Assembly: GCA_964428835.1 (NCBI GenBank)
Contig: CAYRZQ010000049.1
Span: 1-23,006, forward strand
Direction: 5' to 3'
Length of the DNA stretch: 23,006 nt
Source of the DNA: JAIXWP01 sp964428835
Lineage (GTDB): Bacteria > Bacteroidota > Bacteroidia > Flavobacteriales_D > Sanyastnellaceae
In this document: one piece after another, positions 8,756 through 15,794 of the stretch
Position numbering within the stretch: position 1 is the first letter of the stretch
Layout of the letters: every line of letters begins with the position of its first letter
Translations under genes and position numbers: made by a program
Notes under the pieces: model-generated
What the model was told of the DNA's origin: nothing
The model's input: only the letters and a program-made list of their open reading frames with translations
The model's database searches: none

Positions 8756-9997
8756 ATGCAATTATTGAGATTTCTTACCGCGGGAAGTGTGGACGATGGA
8801 AAGAGTACTTTGATAGGAAGGCTTTTATACGATAGTAAAAATATTCTCGTAGATCAATTGGAGATTCTACAAAAGCAAAGCAAAAATAACAACGGCAATG
8901 AAGTAGACTTAGCACTGCTCACAGATGGTTTGAGAGCTGAGCGAGAACAGGGAATCACGATTGATGTGGCATATAAATATTTCAGCACTCCGAATAGAAA
9001 GTACATAATCGCAGATGCTCCTGGCCATATCCAATACACACGAAATATGGTAACTGCAGCAAGCACTGCTCACGCGATAATTATTCTCGTAGATGCGAGA
9101 TTTGGGGTCATTGAGCAAACGCGAAGACATGCGTATATCGTTTCACTGATGAATATTCGACATGTCATTTTTGCTATTAATAAAATGGATTTAATAGATT
9201 TCGATCGAGTACAATTTGAATCCATTCAACAGCAATGCTTATCGCTTTCCAGTCAACTTCAATTGACTGATCCTTTTGTAATTCCTATTGCGGCATTGCA
9301 TGGCGACAATATTACAGACGCATCAACGAATATGCTTTGGTACAATGGACCTTCGGTTCTTGATGTGTTAGAGGAATTACCAGTGGAGGAAAAAGCAAAC
9401 GAAGGTGACTCCCATTTTCAGGTTCAATATATCAATCGTCCCCAAACGAACGAACTCCATGATTTTCGAGGTTATATGGGATCACTGTATAATGGGAAGC
9501 TGAGTGTTGGAGATGCAGTGAAAGTTTTTCCCTCAGGAATTGAAACACGAGTAAAACAAATTTGGTCTGGAGGTGAGCAGCAACAAGCCGTTGAGGATCG
9601 TGGCGTTTATACACTCGAGCTTGAAGATGATGTTGACATTTCACGCGGCGATGTGATACGAAGCGCAGCGGATGAAGTGCAAGGAACAACTACATTTCAG
9701 GCTAGATTATGCTGGTTTTCCGAAAAGAAGGGTAGAGTGGGGATGAAAGTGCTTTTACAGCACAATAGTGCCTTGTCTCGTGCGGTAATCACTTCTATTG
9801 AATATAAAGTAGATATACAGAAATTTGAAAGATTAGAAGGTGTTGAAGAGATTGCATTAAATGATATTGTATTTGTTACAATAAGGTCTCAAAAACCACT
9901 TCTCTTTGGAGAAATAAATTCTCCTCTAAATAGAGCTGTACTCATCGACGAAATAAATCATCAGACCCTTGCAGCAGTCATTTACAACCCCAGTTAA
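8756..9997 (+). CDS. cysN: Sulfate adenylyltransferase subunit 1 (GTPase), without CysC domain
   Basis: A 413-aa GTPase subunit that drives APS formation by CysD. G motifs: GSVDDGKST (10-18), EREQGITID (62-70), DAPGH (87-91), NKMD (142-145). Elongation-factor-like beta-barrel domains fill the C-terminal half. It stops at the usual CysN length and lacks the fused APS kinase found in CysNC proteins. The start is 15 bp after cysD behind an A-rich stretch, as is common in Bacteroidota. The 3' end overlaps the next gene by about 29 bp if that gene's TTG start is used. Confidence 0.95.
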   Translation: MQLLRFLTAGSVDDGKSTLIGRLLYDSKNILVDQLEILQKQSKNNNGNEVDLALLTDGLRAEREQGITIDVAYKYFSTPNRKYIIADAPGHIQYTRNMVTAASTAHAIIILVDARFGVIEQTRRHAYIVSLMNIRHVIFAINKMDLIDFDRVQFESIQQQCLSLSSQLQLTDPFVIPIAALHGDNITDASTNMLWYNGPSVLDVLEELPVEEKANEGDSHFQVQYINRPQTNELHDFRGYMGSLYNGKLSVGDAVKVFPSGIETRVKQIWSGGEQQQAVEDRGVYTLELEDDVDISRGDVIRSAADEVQGTTTFQARLCWFSEKKGRVGMKVLLQHNSALSRAVITSIEYKVDIQKFERLEGVEEIALNDIVFVTIRSQKPLLFGEINSPLNRAVLIDEINHQTLAAVIYNPS

Positions 9998-10841
9998 ATC
10001 AAACTCCAAAGGACGTTGGTGGATCATTGGATTACCTGCGTTTGTATTGGTGACATGTGCTTCTGTTCATCTCGGGATGGGAGATAATAGTTTTATTGAT
10101 GAAGTATTTTTTTGGTGTGCACTTGCAGGTTTTGTGGCACAACTTATTGATGGCACCTTGGGTATGGGTTATGGAATAGTATCAGCGTCATTTCTTTTGT
10201 CCTTTAATATTCCTTTAGCAGCGGTGAGTTCTAGCATTCACAGCAGTGAGATTTTCACCTCTGGTGCTGGAGGTTTCTCTCACTGGAAGCTTGGAAATGT
10301 GGATAAAAAGCTATTTTGGAAATTAGTCGTTCCGGGAGTGATTGGCGCTGTTGTGGGAGCGATTATGCTAAGTGTTTTGGGAGATGAATATGCTAGTTAT
10401 GTGAAGCCTTTGCTCGCAGTCTACATTTTGTTTTTAGCAGTAAAATATATTTTTCTTTTTTTCAAAAAAGTCTTTATTCATCATGAAGTTAAACGAATAA
10501 GGACTTTAGCTGCTGTAGGAGGATTTCTGGATTCTTTTGGTGGAGGAGGTTGGGGACCTTTGGTGACGAGTACCTTGCTCAGGACTAGTCGTGAACCGAA
10601 AGCAATTATTGGCAGTGTAAGTCTAACTGAGTTTTTCGTCACATTCGCGAGTGCATTTACATTTTTTCTTTTTATTGGAATGCAGCATTGGCAGATAGTA
10701 GCAGGTTTGATTGCAGGAGGAGTTATAGCCGCTCCGATTGCAGCGCTCCTCGCCGGGCGACTTTCGAAGAAATGGAGTTATTTGCTCATCGGCATACTCA
10801 GTGGAATTTGGAGCGTGAGAATTTTATGGAAGTTATTGTAA
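9969..10841 (+). CDS. TauE/SafE family sulfite/organosulfonate exporter-like membrane protein
   Basis: A 290-aa integral membrane protein with about eight hydrophobic segments. It carries family features such as GFVAQLIDGTLGMGYG (about 54-69) and the second-half repeat GGFLDSFGGGGWGP (about 184-197). In an operon with cysHDN it may move sulfite or another sulfur oxyanion, or serve sulfate entry; direction and substrate cannot be read from sequence. The start is uncertain. TTG 9969 overlaps cysN and keeps the first membrane segment, while the first ATG (10077) would lose it. Confidence 0.85.
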   Translation: MQQSFTTPVKSNSKGRWWIIGLPAFVLVTCASVHLGMGDNSFIDEVFFWCALAGFVAQLIDGTLGMGYGIVSASFLLSFNIPLAAVSSSIHSSEIFTSGAGGFSHWKLGNVDKKLFWKLVVPGVIGAVVGAIMLSVLGDEYASYVKPLLAVYILFLAVKYIFLFFKKVFIHHEVKRIRTLAAVGGFLDSFGGGGWGPLVTSTLLRTSREPKAIIGSVSLTEFFVTFASAFTFFLFIGMQHWQIVAGLIAGGVIAAPIAALLAGRLSKKWSYLLIGILSGIWSVRILWKLL

Positions 10842-10907
10842 GGCTTGATGCTTCTTTGCGTTGCGCCCCTCCTGGGAAACTTTGCGCTCCTTTGCGCTGC
10901 TTTGCGA

Positions 10908-11042
10908 AACTTTGCGGCCTTGGCGCCTTTGCGTTAGAAAAAGCAAACGATTTCGAGGTCAGTTTGCAACACTTTTAATTGAAGCAACTGCTACAAATCT
11001 AAAAGCATCAACCAACCGCAAAGGCGCAAAGGCCGCAAAGTT
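10908..11042. repeat. CTTTGCG-type inverted repeat element
   Basis: Left arm 10908-10935 and right arm 11014-11042 are near-perfect reverse complements built from CTTTGCG/GGCGC words, with about 78 bp between them. A looser CTTTGCG-rich stretch precedes the left arm from about 10851. This word family is frequent in Bacteroidota intergenic DNA. The short ORFs seen across it are by-products of the repeat. It lies between convergent genes and could fold into a long hairpin that ends both transcripts. Confidence 0.75.
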
Positions 11043-11083
11043 GCATGAAGTTATACAAGAAAATAATATCCTCCAGTTCGAGA

Positions 11084-11836
11084 CTATTTCACGTGTTCAT
11101 CAATGATCGCTTTCGCCCGAGCGAAGGGGAGGTAGCCACGGAACAGCACCGTTACCATTCCTTGCTTTTCGATCAATACAGTTGGGAAGCTTGTCGCTCC
11201 TAATTGTTGTGCCGTCTCGAAATCCATTTGCGCAAGTTTGAGATAATGAGGGTCATTCATCTTCGTGGTAAATTCTTTCTCATCATATCCCAGCTTAGCT
11301 GCATATTTTCCATAGATAGAATAATCTTCTGTGCCATTGCCATCCACATAGATCATGTCGTGTAAGAGGCTACCAAATTCAAACGCCTTGTCGGGGTAGC
11401 GCTCTTTCATGATACCAAGTGCAATAGCAGGAGGAAGTGAATTCATCACCATAGTGCCTTCAGCTAAAGTACCGTTCACAAAGCGATCACCAAATTTGAC
11501 TCCGCAAGCATTTTCTACATCCTTATAGGCTGTCTTAATGTAGGGTGCCACTACTCCTATAGGACCTGTATTGGGCGGAAGGCGCAAGCCTCCACTAATG
11601 ATGGTATAGTCGAGCTTTTCACCATAGTGATTTTTGAGTTGTTTCATCGTTGGGCTGAAGCCGAAACACCAGCCACAAAGGGCGTCATAGACGTATATTA
11701 ATCGAGGTCTGTCCATTTGTATTTTTGGGTTTTCCTCCTTTTTAGCCAAAGATTTAGAACCCCTTGGTAGGACACTTGCAGTGATAGAGCACGTGGCAAT
11801 GATAGCTGCTACAATGAAGAATATTTTCTTTTTCAT
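11084..11836 (-). CDS. DsbA-family thiol oxidoreductase (CGWC), exported
   Basis: A 250-aa thioredoxin-fold protein. The N-terminal hydrophobic segment (about 4-22) marks it as exported or anchored. The active site CGWC is at 54-57 after a beta strand (LIYVYDAL). The cis-Pro loop TSFPTV lies near residue 218. The helical insert between them has the length of the FrnE-like DsbA branch. Expected role is thiol-disulfide exchange in the periplasm. The frame opens at a TTG (11845), but the ATG at 11836 gives the normal MKKKIFF signal start. It stands alone between two convergent or same-strand genes with a 60-bp gap on its 5' side. Confidence 0.85.
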   Translation of the reverse strand: MKKKIFFIVAAIIATCSITASVLPRGSKSLAKKEENPKIQMDRPRLIYVYDALCGWCFGFSPTMKQLKNHYGEKLDYTIISGGLRLPPNTGPIGVVAPYIKTAYKDVENACGVKFGDRFVNGTLAEGTMVMNSLPPAIALGIMKERYPDKAFEFGSLLHDMIYVDGNGTEDYSIYGKYAAKLGYDEKEFTTKMNDPHYLKLAQMDFETAQQLGATSFPTVLIEKQGMVTVLFRGYLPFARAKAIIDEHVK

Positions 11837-11905
11837 CGATTTCAAATCTATTACGAATATAAGGAGGGCGTTGATTATAAAAACTGAATATAGTTATTGT
11901 AATTA

Positions 11906-12799
11906 TTACAAAAAGGCTCCTTGATTTTCCTTAACCCATTCTTGAATGGAAGTCATGTTCACGGGTAGCGCTTTCAGTACCTCGGGCATTTCTGCGGCAT
12001 ACATTTCAGGGTAGCGTTTGGTATCCGTTATTTCTTGATACATTTTCTCCGCGCCGATGCCAGCACCCGGACCGAACAACTGATCGAGTATTCCTCCAAA
12101 TTCTTTGGGAGGCATTTGACGATAGGAGATGTTTTTTGCTAAAGCAATCGAGAACTGCGATGCCAATTCAGGACCGGTTACATTTTCAAGACCACTCGCT
12201 CTGAAACGGCGGCCAGAAAGGTCGGGAGAAATAATAGCTTGAGCTACCAATGCTGCCACATCTTTTGTAGCGATCCATCCCAAGCGCATGTCTTCGGGAG
12301 TGGGGTAGAGGAGCGCATTTTGATTTTTTACGAATGGCGCTGTCCATGGGCCGAGAAGATTTTCGATATAGACAGATGGTTCAATCACGATATGTGACAG
12401 CCGACTGTTTTGTAGGTACTCCAGAATGTCGAGACGGACATCCATGGAAGGATTGCCAATTTTGAAGGGTAGAATAAAACCACTTGTATTCCATACAAGA
12501 GAAGACACGCCATTGGCGACAGCGGCATCGATTACGTTTTTAGCATACACAAATCCATCGGTCGGATTGGCAAGGAAGAAAGGCGCCAGGAATGAAATGG
12601 CATCGATACCTTTTGTGATTTCAAAGATGCGATCGCGATCGGCCATATCGGCGAGTACAACTTCTCCGCCCGTGGCCTGAAGGCGTTCAACGTTCGCCTG
12701 CGAGTGGGTGTTGGCAATCACGGAGATGCCTTTGGATTGTAATGCAGCGATGACAGGAAATTGTTGTGAGCCTGCAGCTCCGAATACTAAAACTTTCAT
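11906..12799 (-). CDS. NmrA-like / NAD(P)H-binding atypical short-chain dehydrogenase
   Basis: A 297-aa Rossmann-fold protein. MKVLVFGAAGSQQF holds the dinucleotide-binding glycines (7-14), and strand/helix alternation continues with NTHSQANVERLQ, where NADP-preferring members choose cofactor, and VLADMADRD. The C-terminal half (GPELASQ...QMPPKEF) resembles NmrA/quinone-reductase-like members. It is divergent from an HxlR regulator with a shared palindrome, an arrangement typical of electrophile or quinone stress genes, so NAD(P)H-dependent reduction of quinones or similar compounds is plausible. The substrate is not known. Confidence 0.85.
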   Translation of the reverse strand: MKVLVFGAAGSQQFPVIAALQSKGISVIANTHSQANVERLQATGGEVVLADMADRDRIFEITKGIDAISFLAPFFLANPTDGFVYAKNVIDAAVANGVSSLVWNTSGFILPFKIGNPSMDVRLDILEYLQNSRLSHIVIEPSVYIENLLGPWTAPFVKNQNALLYPTPEDMRLGWIATKDVAALVAQAIISPDLSGRRFRASGLENVTGPELASQFSIALAKNISYRQMPPKEFGGILDQLFGPGAGIGAEKMYQEITDTKRYPEMYAAEMPEVLKALPVNMTSIQEWVKENQGAFL

Positions 12800-12816
12800 G
12801 GTAATGTTTTTTTTGG

Positions 12817-12824
12817 CAAAACTA
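12817..12824 (-). promoter_or_regulatory. -7 box of the NmrA-like gene
   Basis: On the minus strand TAGTTTTG matches TAnnTTTG, 18 bp upstream of the ATG. The expected -33 position falls beside a TTCG-CTAT-CGAA dyad (12832-12843) and next to the 16-bp palindrome, where a bound regulator could control it. Confidence 0.5.
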
Positions 12825-12843
12825 TTTTACCTTCGCTATCGAA

Positions 12844-12859
12844 AGTATAGTACTATACT
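12844..12859. promoter_or_regulatory. 16-bp perfect palindrome, candidate HxlR operator
   Basis: AGTATAGTACTATACT is its own reverse complement. It lies 13 bp before the hxlR-type ATG (12873) and 44 bp before the divergent NmrA-like ATG. HxlR-family dimers bind short AT-rich dyads with TACT/AGTA ends, so this is the likely operator for both genes. Confidence 0.7.
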
Positions 12860-12872
12860 AAAGGGAAGTAGC

Positions 12873-13232
12873 ATGAACAAATTAGCAATCAGAAAAACGA
12901 AGGGAGAATGTAAAGAATTCATTCGTCCAGTGCGGGATGTATTGGATATTATTAATGGGAAGTGGAAGCTTCCCATATTGATAGCTTTGTCATTTGGCAA
13001 CAAACGTTTTACGGATTTAGAGCGCGATGTTGAAGGAATTACACCAAGAATGTTGTCGAAAGAATTGCGCGACTTGGAAGTAAATCAATTAGTGAAGCGC
13101 ACCGTGCATGATAGTTTTCCTGTAGTGATAGAATATAGTTTGACCGATTATGGCACGTCGTTAGATGCAGTGATAGAAGCCATGCGGGATTGGGGTAAGA
13201 AGCATCGAAAGAAATTATTTAAAAATAATTAG
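12873..13232 (+). CDS. HxlR family transcriptional regulator
   Basis: A 119-aa winged-helix regulator. The HxlR core is clear: GKWKLPILIAL, FGNKRFTDLERDVEGITPRM, LSKELRDLE, and the wing ending in EYSLTDYG. The single cysteine, Cys13 near the N-terminus, is where redox-sensing members (YodB/HypR type) carry theirs, so it may respond to quinones or thiol-reactive compounds. The frame is open back to 12708, but that part lies inside the divergent gene. The ATG at 12873 has a purine-rich GGGAAG upstream. One base separates its stop from the next gene. Confidence 0.92.
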   Translation: MNKLAIRKTKGECKEFIRPVRDVLDIINGKWKLPILIALSFGNKRFTDLERDVEGITPRMLSKELRDLEVNQLVKRTVHDSFPVVIEYSLTDYGTSLDAVIEAMRDWGKKHRKKLFKNN

Positions 13233-13233
13233 T

Positions 13234-13866
13234 ATGGCACTCGCACCAAGAATACCCAGTGTAGATCATTATTTTTTGGACGGCTGCGGCCGTTGTGAAC
13301 GCTACGCAACGGAGCGTTGCAGCGCGCGCATTTGGTCTGAACTCTTGCACGAGCTTCGACAGTTGATGTTGGAAAGTGGAATGAAAGAAGAGTTGAAATG
13401 GAGTGCGCCCTGTTATACCCATAATGGGAAGAACGTTGCTATGATCGGCGCGTTTAAGGACAATTGTGTCGTTAGTTTTTTCAAAGGCTCATTGATTCCC
13501 GAAGACCGCGGCATATTGGTAAAGGCTGGTGAATACAGCCAGGAAGGCCGTGTGGTGCGATTGCGTGATGTTTCGGAAGTAGCTAAATACCGCGAGGACA
13601 TATTGTATTTTTTACAAAAAGCCATTGAGATAGAAGAGAGTGGGCAGCAGATTGAGAAGGCGAGTAAAGTGATGGAGTTGCCCGATGTGATGAAGGAGCG
13701 GTTTGCGGAGGATAAGGAATTGGAGCGTGCGTTTTATGCCTTGACGCCGGGGCGTCAGCGCGGATATATCATGCACATCGGCTCCGCCAAAAACGCCACC
13801 ACCCGCCTCTCGCGCCTAGAAAAGTGTGAAGAGAAGATCTTTCGGGGAAAGGGATTTATGGAATAG
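13234..13866 (+). CDS. YdeI/OmpD-associated family protein (DUF1801-like)
   Basis: A 210-aa cytosolic protein. VDHYFLDGCGRC, EELKWSAPCYT, FKDNCVVSFFKGSL and the C-terminal GRQRGYIMHI with RLEKCEEKIFRGKG match the YdeI family. The family is known from its fold and association data; no biochemical role is established. The segment after GCGRC (ERYATERCSARIW) departs from the usual glycine-rich version and its DNA carries a small GCAACG/CGTTGC dyad, so it may have diverged recently. It is co-transcribed with the HxlR gene (1-bp gap). Its TAG stop is the start of a period-8 repeat array. Confidence 0.88.
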   Translation: MALAPRIPSVDHYFLDGCGRCERYATERCSARIWSELLHELRQLMLESGMKEELKWSAPCYTHNGKNVAMIGAFKDNCVVSFFKGSLIPEDRGILVKAGEYSQEGRVVRLRDVSEVAKYREDILYFLQKAIEIEESGQQIEKASKVMELPDVMKERFAEDKELERAFYALTPGRQRGYIMHIGSAKNATTRLSRLEKCEEKIFRGKGFME

Positions 13867-13926
13867 CGACTGAGGGACGGAGCGACTGAGGGACGGAGGT
13901 ACGGAGTTACGGAGGGACTGAGGGAC
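13866..13926. repeat. Period-8 degenerate tandem array
   Basis: About 7.5 units of the form GNGACKGA (GCGACTGA, GGGACGGA, GGTACGGA, GTTACGGA). It starts on the last base of the preceding stop codon. The 20-mer ACGGAGTTACGGAGGGACTG (13901-13920) recurs exactly at 14916-14935. Confidence 0.85.
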
Positions 13927-13944
13927 ATTTTATTTGGTTATTAA

Positions 13945-14187
13945 AGAAGGGAAGAGGCTTATTCTAAGAGCTACCGACTCTTGTGGCTGGACGGTGAGAG
14001 ATTTTTTGGAAATGGTTCTGGAAATGAAAGAATGCATGAATTTAATTTTTTCATCCTATTCAATGATGACGATTCTTTTAAAGGTGTTTCATTTGGCAAC
14101 GGGAAATGGTATGATATAAAGGACTGGAACAAATTGTTTACAGATTTAATACCGAGTGATTCAAAAACAAGAACAAATATTACTTAG
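13945..14187 (+). pseudogene. Possible truncated gene, unknown function
   Basis: The frame is open from a stop at 13942-13944 to TAG 14187 (about 80 codons). There is no start until ATG 14032, which would leave only 51 residues. The text (LDGERFFGNGSGN..., FNFFILFNDDDSFKG, KWYDIKDWNKLF) reads like real protein from its first codons. Its 5' part therefore seems to have been lost next to the period-8 array. No family recognised. The downstream lipoprotein starts 1 bp after this stop. Confidence 0.35.
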
Positions 14188-14188
14188 G

Positions 14189-14662
14189 ATGGAATACAAA
14201 CAAACTATGACCCTGATTAGAATACTGTTAGTTTCATTGGTTTTATTCGGTTGCAAGAAGATGTCTAACGAATATGATTTTTCTAATAAAGTGGACGATT
14301 GGTGTGTTATTGTTAATCGCTGCTATGGTGGTAATTCATTTTTTGTCGAGGGGCCTAGGAGATTTGTGTTCCCAGAAAGTGGCATTTTAACTGTTGACAT
14401 TAAAGATTTTGATATAACAAATGGTGATGTCTTTTTGATCAATGGAAATACATTTGATCCAAATTCTAAAGTTAATGACCACTATAAACTATGTTATCAT
14501 ACAATATCTAAGAATGTGGGTTATGGCAATGAAGAATTTGATTATTATTTCTTTTATGTAGGAAAAGATTGCAGTAAAAGGAAACCTCGAACCATGGAAG
14601 AATTCTTTATTTATGTGAATAATTACTTAAAGGAAAATAAGGTAAAACAAGCTTTAAATTAG
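14189..14662 (+). CDS. Small lipoprotein, unknown function
   Basis: About 157 aa from ATG 14189; ATG 14207 is equally possible and gives a tidier signal peptide (MTLIRILLVSLVLFGCKK). Lipobox LFGC, then Lys-Lys. The mature part has GPRRFVFPESGIL, loosely like the DUF6843 group of small Bacteroidota lipoproteins, plus three pairs of aromatic residues and several cysteines (DDWC, NRC, KLC, KDC). Its start lies 1 bp after the stop of the broken ORF above, so the two were probably one operon. Codon use is more AT-rich than in the sulfur operon. Confidence 0.65.
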   Translation: MEYKQTMTLIRILLVSLVLFGCKKMSNEYDFSNKVDDWCVIVNRCYGGNSFFVEGPRRFVFPESGILTVDIKDFDITNGDVFLINGNTFDPNSKVNDHYKLCYHTISKNVGYGNEEFDYYFFYVGKDCSKRKPRTMEEFFIYVNNYLKENKVKQALN

Positions 14663-14775
14663 TTTTTTGACATTTTATAGCCAGATTTTTTGAAAGTTTT
14701 TATGAAGAGTAGCTTTGATTTTTTTTAGATTTTAATTGATGAATATTTTTGGAGTCTGCAGCTACTCCGCGTTAG

Positions 14776-14799
14776 GGATTGCAGCGGAAATCCTTTTTT
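14776..14799 (+). terminator. Hairpin plus T-run in a repeat-like intergenic word
   Basis: GGATT (14776-14780) pairs with AATCC (14789-14793), followed by six Ts. It is followed by an AGCGTAGCGAG...AAAAAGATT segment and a CCCGC-GTTA-GCGGG hairpin (14836-14849). GGATTGnAGnGGAAATCC strings recur in Bacteroidota intergenic regions. It may end the lipoprotein transcript about 110 bp upstream. Confidence 0.5.
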
Positions 14800-14859
14800 G
14801 AGCGTAGCGAGAAAAAGATTGGAGCGGAAAGCCCGCCCGCGTTAGCGGGAACGCCATAA

Positions 14860-14977
14860 TAGATACTAACGACTAGATACTAGTGCCTGCCCCTTTGGGG
14901 ACTAGTCGAAGAGGGACGGAGTTACGGAGGGACTGGTTTAAGGGCTAGTGACTAGCGACTATATACTGGCGACTTGA
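14860..14977. repeat. Period-7 degenerate tandem arrays flanking a period-8 fragment
   Basis: Two runs of 7-bp units: 14860-14887 (TAGATAC, TAACGAC, TAGATAC, TAGTGCC) and 14941-14977 (CTAGTGA, CTAGCGA, CTATATA, CTGGCGA, CTTGAAT). Between them are a CCCC-TTT-GGGG hairpin next to ACTAGT and a second copy of the 20-mer from the period-8 array (14916-14935). Confidence 0.75.
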
Positions 14978-14995
14978 ATTCGGTGTGGTAGGGGA

Positions 14996-15181
14996 TTATT
15001 GCCTTAAAAACTTTACGGTTTGCGAGTATTTGCCGTTTGAAATGGTTAAAAAGTAGAGTCCATTTGGGAGTTGTGATATGTCAATAGCCCTTTCATTGAT
15101 GGTGCTAATGAGCAAGTGCATGACGACATGTTTAAGTTTTGATCTTTTAGATTTGAAATGGTTTAAATCAAATTGCGAACT
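14996..15181 (-). pseudogene. Remnant of a T9SS type A C-terminal sorting domain
   Basis: On the minus strand the frame ends IDISQLPNGLYFLTISNG then KYSQTVKFLRQ and a TAA at 14998-14996. This is the standard end of a type A T9SS domain. The frame is open for about 61 codons back to a TGA at 15184, but only the last 35 or so resemble the domain, and there is no start. The main body of the cargo protein is gone. Confidence 0.75.
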
Positions 15182-15400
15182 TCAGCTCGTTTGCTCCATT
15201 GCGAGGGTATTGCAATTTAATAATATTTCTTGAAGGCTGGCGCCTGGGGAGCGCAGCGGATCGATGGCTTTGACGATTTGAGTGCGCATGGTGTATAGAG
15301 ATGACAAACACCATTTTTATTTACCAAAGCACATCGACTTTCGAAAATGTCAGTTATGGTGTGCCTTCCATCTTGTAATAAGTATTTGATTTTTCTATAA

Positions 15401-15502
15401 TCAAATAGTTGCCGTTTTCAAGTCGCGACTGGAAGAAGAGGTGAAAGAATAAGCAATCAATATCACTGAAACGATTGCCAGAAAAGTGAGTGTTTTTTTT
15501 AT
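15401..15502 (-). pseudogene. Signal-peptide remnant (start codon lost)
   Basis: A 33-codon minus-strand frame starts with ATA instead of ATG and reads IKKTLTFLAIVSVILIAYSF followed by TSSSSRDL, an obvious signal peptide, then a TGA. Other frames continue with protein-like text (SRLENGNYLIIEKSN), which suggests frameshifts. With the T9SS tail 220 bp downstream on the same strand, it probably is the head of one decayed secreted-protein gene. Confidence 0.45.
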
Positions 15503-15562
15503 GTTACATTACATTTTTTAGTGAGTAATGTTTCTTTGACAATTGAGAGAGTGAAAACGGAT

Positions 15563-15641
15563 GAAAAATTGGAAATTCGCGAGTCCTGACAGTTTTAGGG
15601 AGGGAGTTCGAAGAATCAATTATCCGGTCTTCCAATTTTTC
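15563..15641. repeat. 12-bp perfect inverted repeat
   Basis: GAAAAATTGGAA (15563-15574) and TTCCAATTTTTC (15630-15641) are exact reverse complements with 55 bp between. The right arm touches the first copy of a 20-bp direct repeat (15642-15661). Confidence 0.7.
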
Positions 15642-15661
15642 TTTTTCCCGATGGGACCGCA
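15642..15661. repeat. 20-bp direct repeat, copy 1
   Basis: TTTTTCCCGATGGGACCGCA, identical to 15763-15782. It holds the mini-dyad TCCC-GAT-GGGA. Between the copies are a terminator-like hairpin and a partial tRNA-Ser sequence. Confidence 0.9.
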
Positions 15662-15673
15662 AAAATTCAACTC

Positions 15674-15700
15674 AAAAAAAAATCCCCACAACCGTGAGGA
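15674..15700 (-). terminator. Strong intrinsic terminator, minus strand (also usable on plus)
   Basis: On the minus strand TCCTCAC and GTGGGGA pair around GGTT (15683-15700), followed by nine Ts (15674-15682). On the plus strand a seven-T run follows four bases after the stem. It would end transcripts coming from the GIY-YIG gene and the partial tRNA copy. Confidence 0.75.
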
Positions 15701-15718
15701 CTCATTTTTTTCTCCTAA

Positions 15719-15782
15719 GCGGAGAGTGATCCCATAGGGACCAGACCTGTTACAGTCAACAGTTTTTCCCGATGGGACCGCA
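15719..15782 (-). pseudogene. Rearranged partial tRNA-Ser copy
   Basis: Read on the minus strand, three blocks match the intact tRNA-Ser(UGA) at 16217-16301. They are TGCGG; a 22-nt block covering the 3' half of the anticodon arm and the variable arm (15745-15766, equal to 16253-16274); and the 3' acceptor end TCACTCTCCGC. The anticodon 5' half and the T-arm are replaced by TCCC-ATC-GGGA and TCCC-TAT-GGGA mini-dyads. There is no 5' acceptor half, so it cannot be a working tRNA. It starts 12 bp after the GIY-YIG stop on the same strand. Confidence 0.8.
15763..15782. repeat. 20-bp direct repeat, copy 2
   Basis: Second exact copy of TTTTTCCCGATGGGACCGCA, 121 bp from the first. It forms the 5' end of the partial tRNA-Ser copy and ends 12 bp from the GIY-YIG stop. 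Confidence 0.9.
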
Positions 15783-15794
15783 TATGAGTTGAGG

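Noticed and set aside
10688..11106. Two plus-strand ORFs across the CTTTGCG repeats
   Set aside because: They are produced by the repeat and the overlapping exporter gene; the translated text is low-complexity with no domain.
15341..15502. Intact small secreted protein gene
   Set aside because: The signal-peptide frame has no ATG, GTG or TTG start and stops after 33 codons; continuing text is in other frames.
15719..15782. Simple attachment-site duplicate of tRNA-Ser
   Set aside because: It is inverted relative to the intact tRNA and internally rearranged, so it is not a direct attL/attR pair with it.
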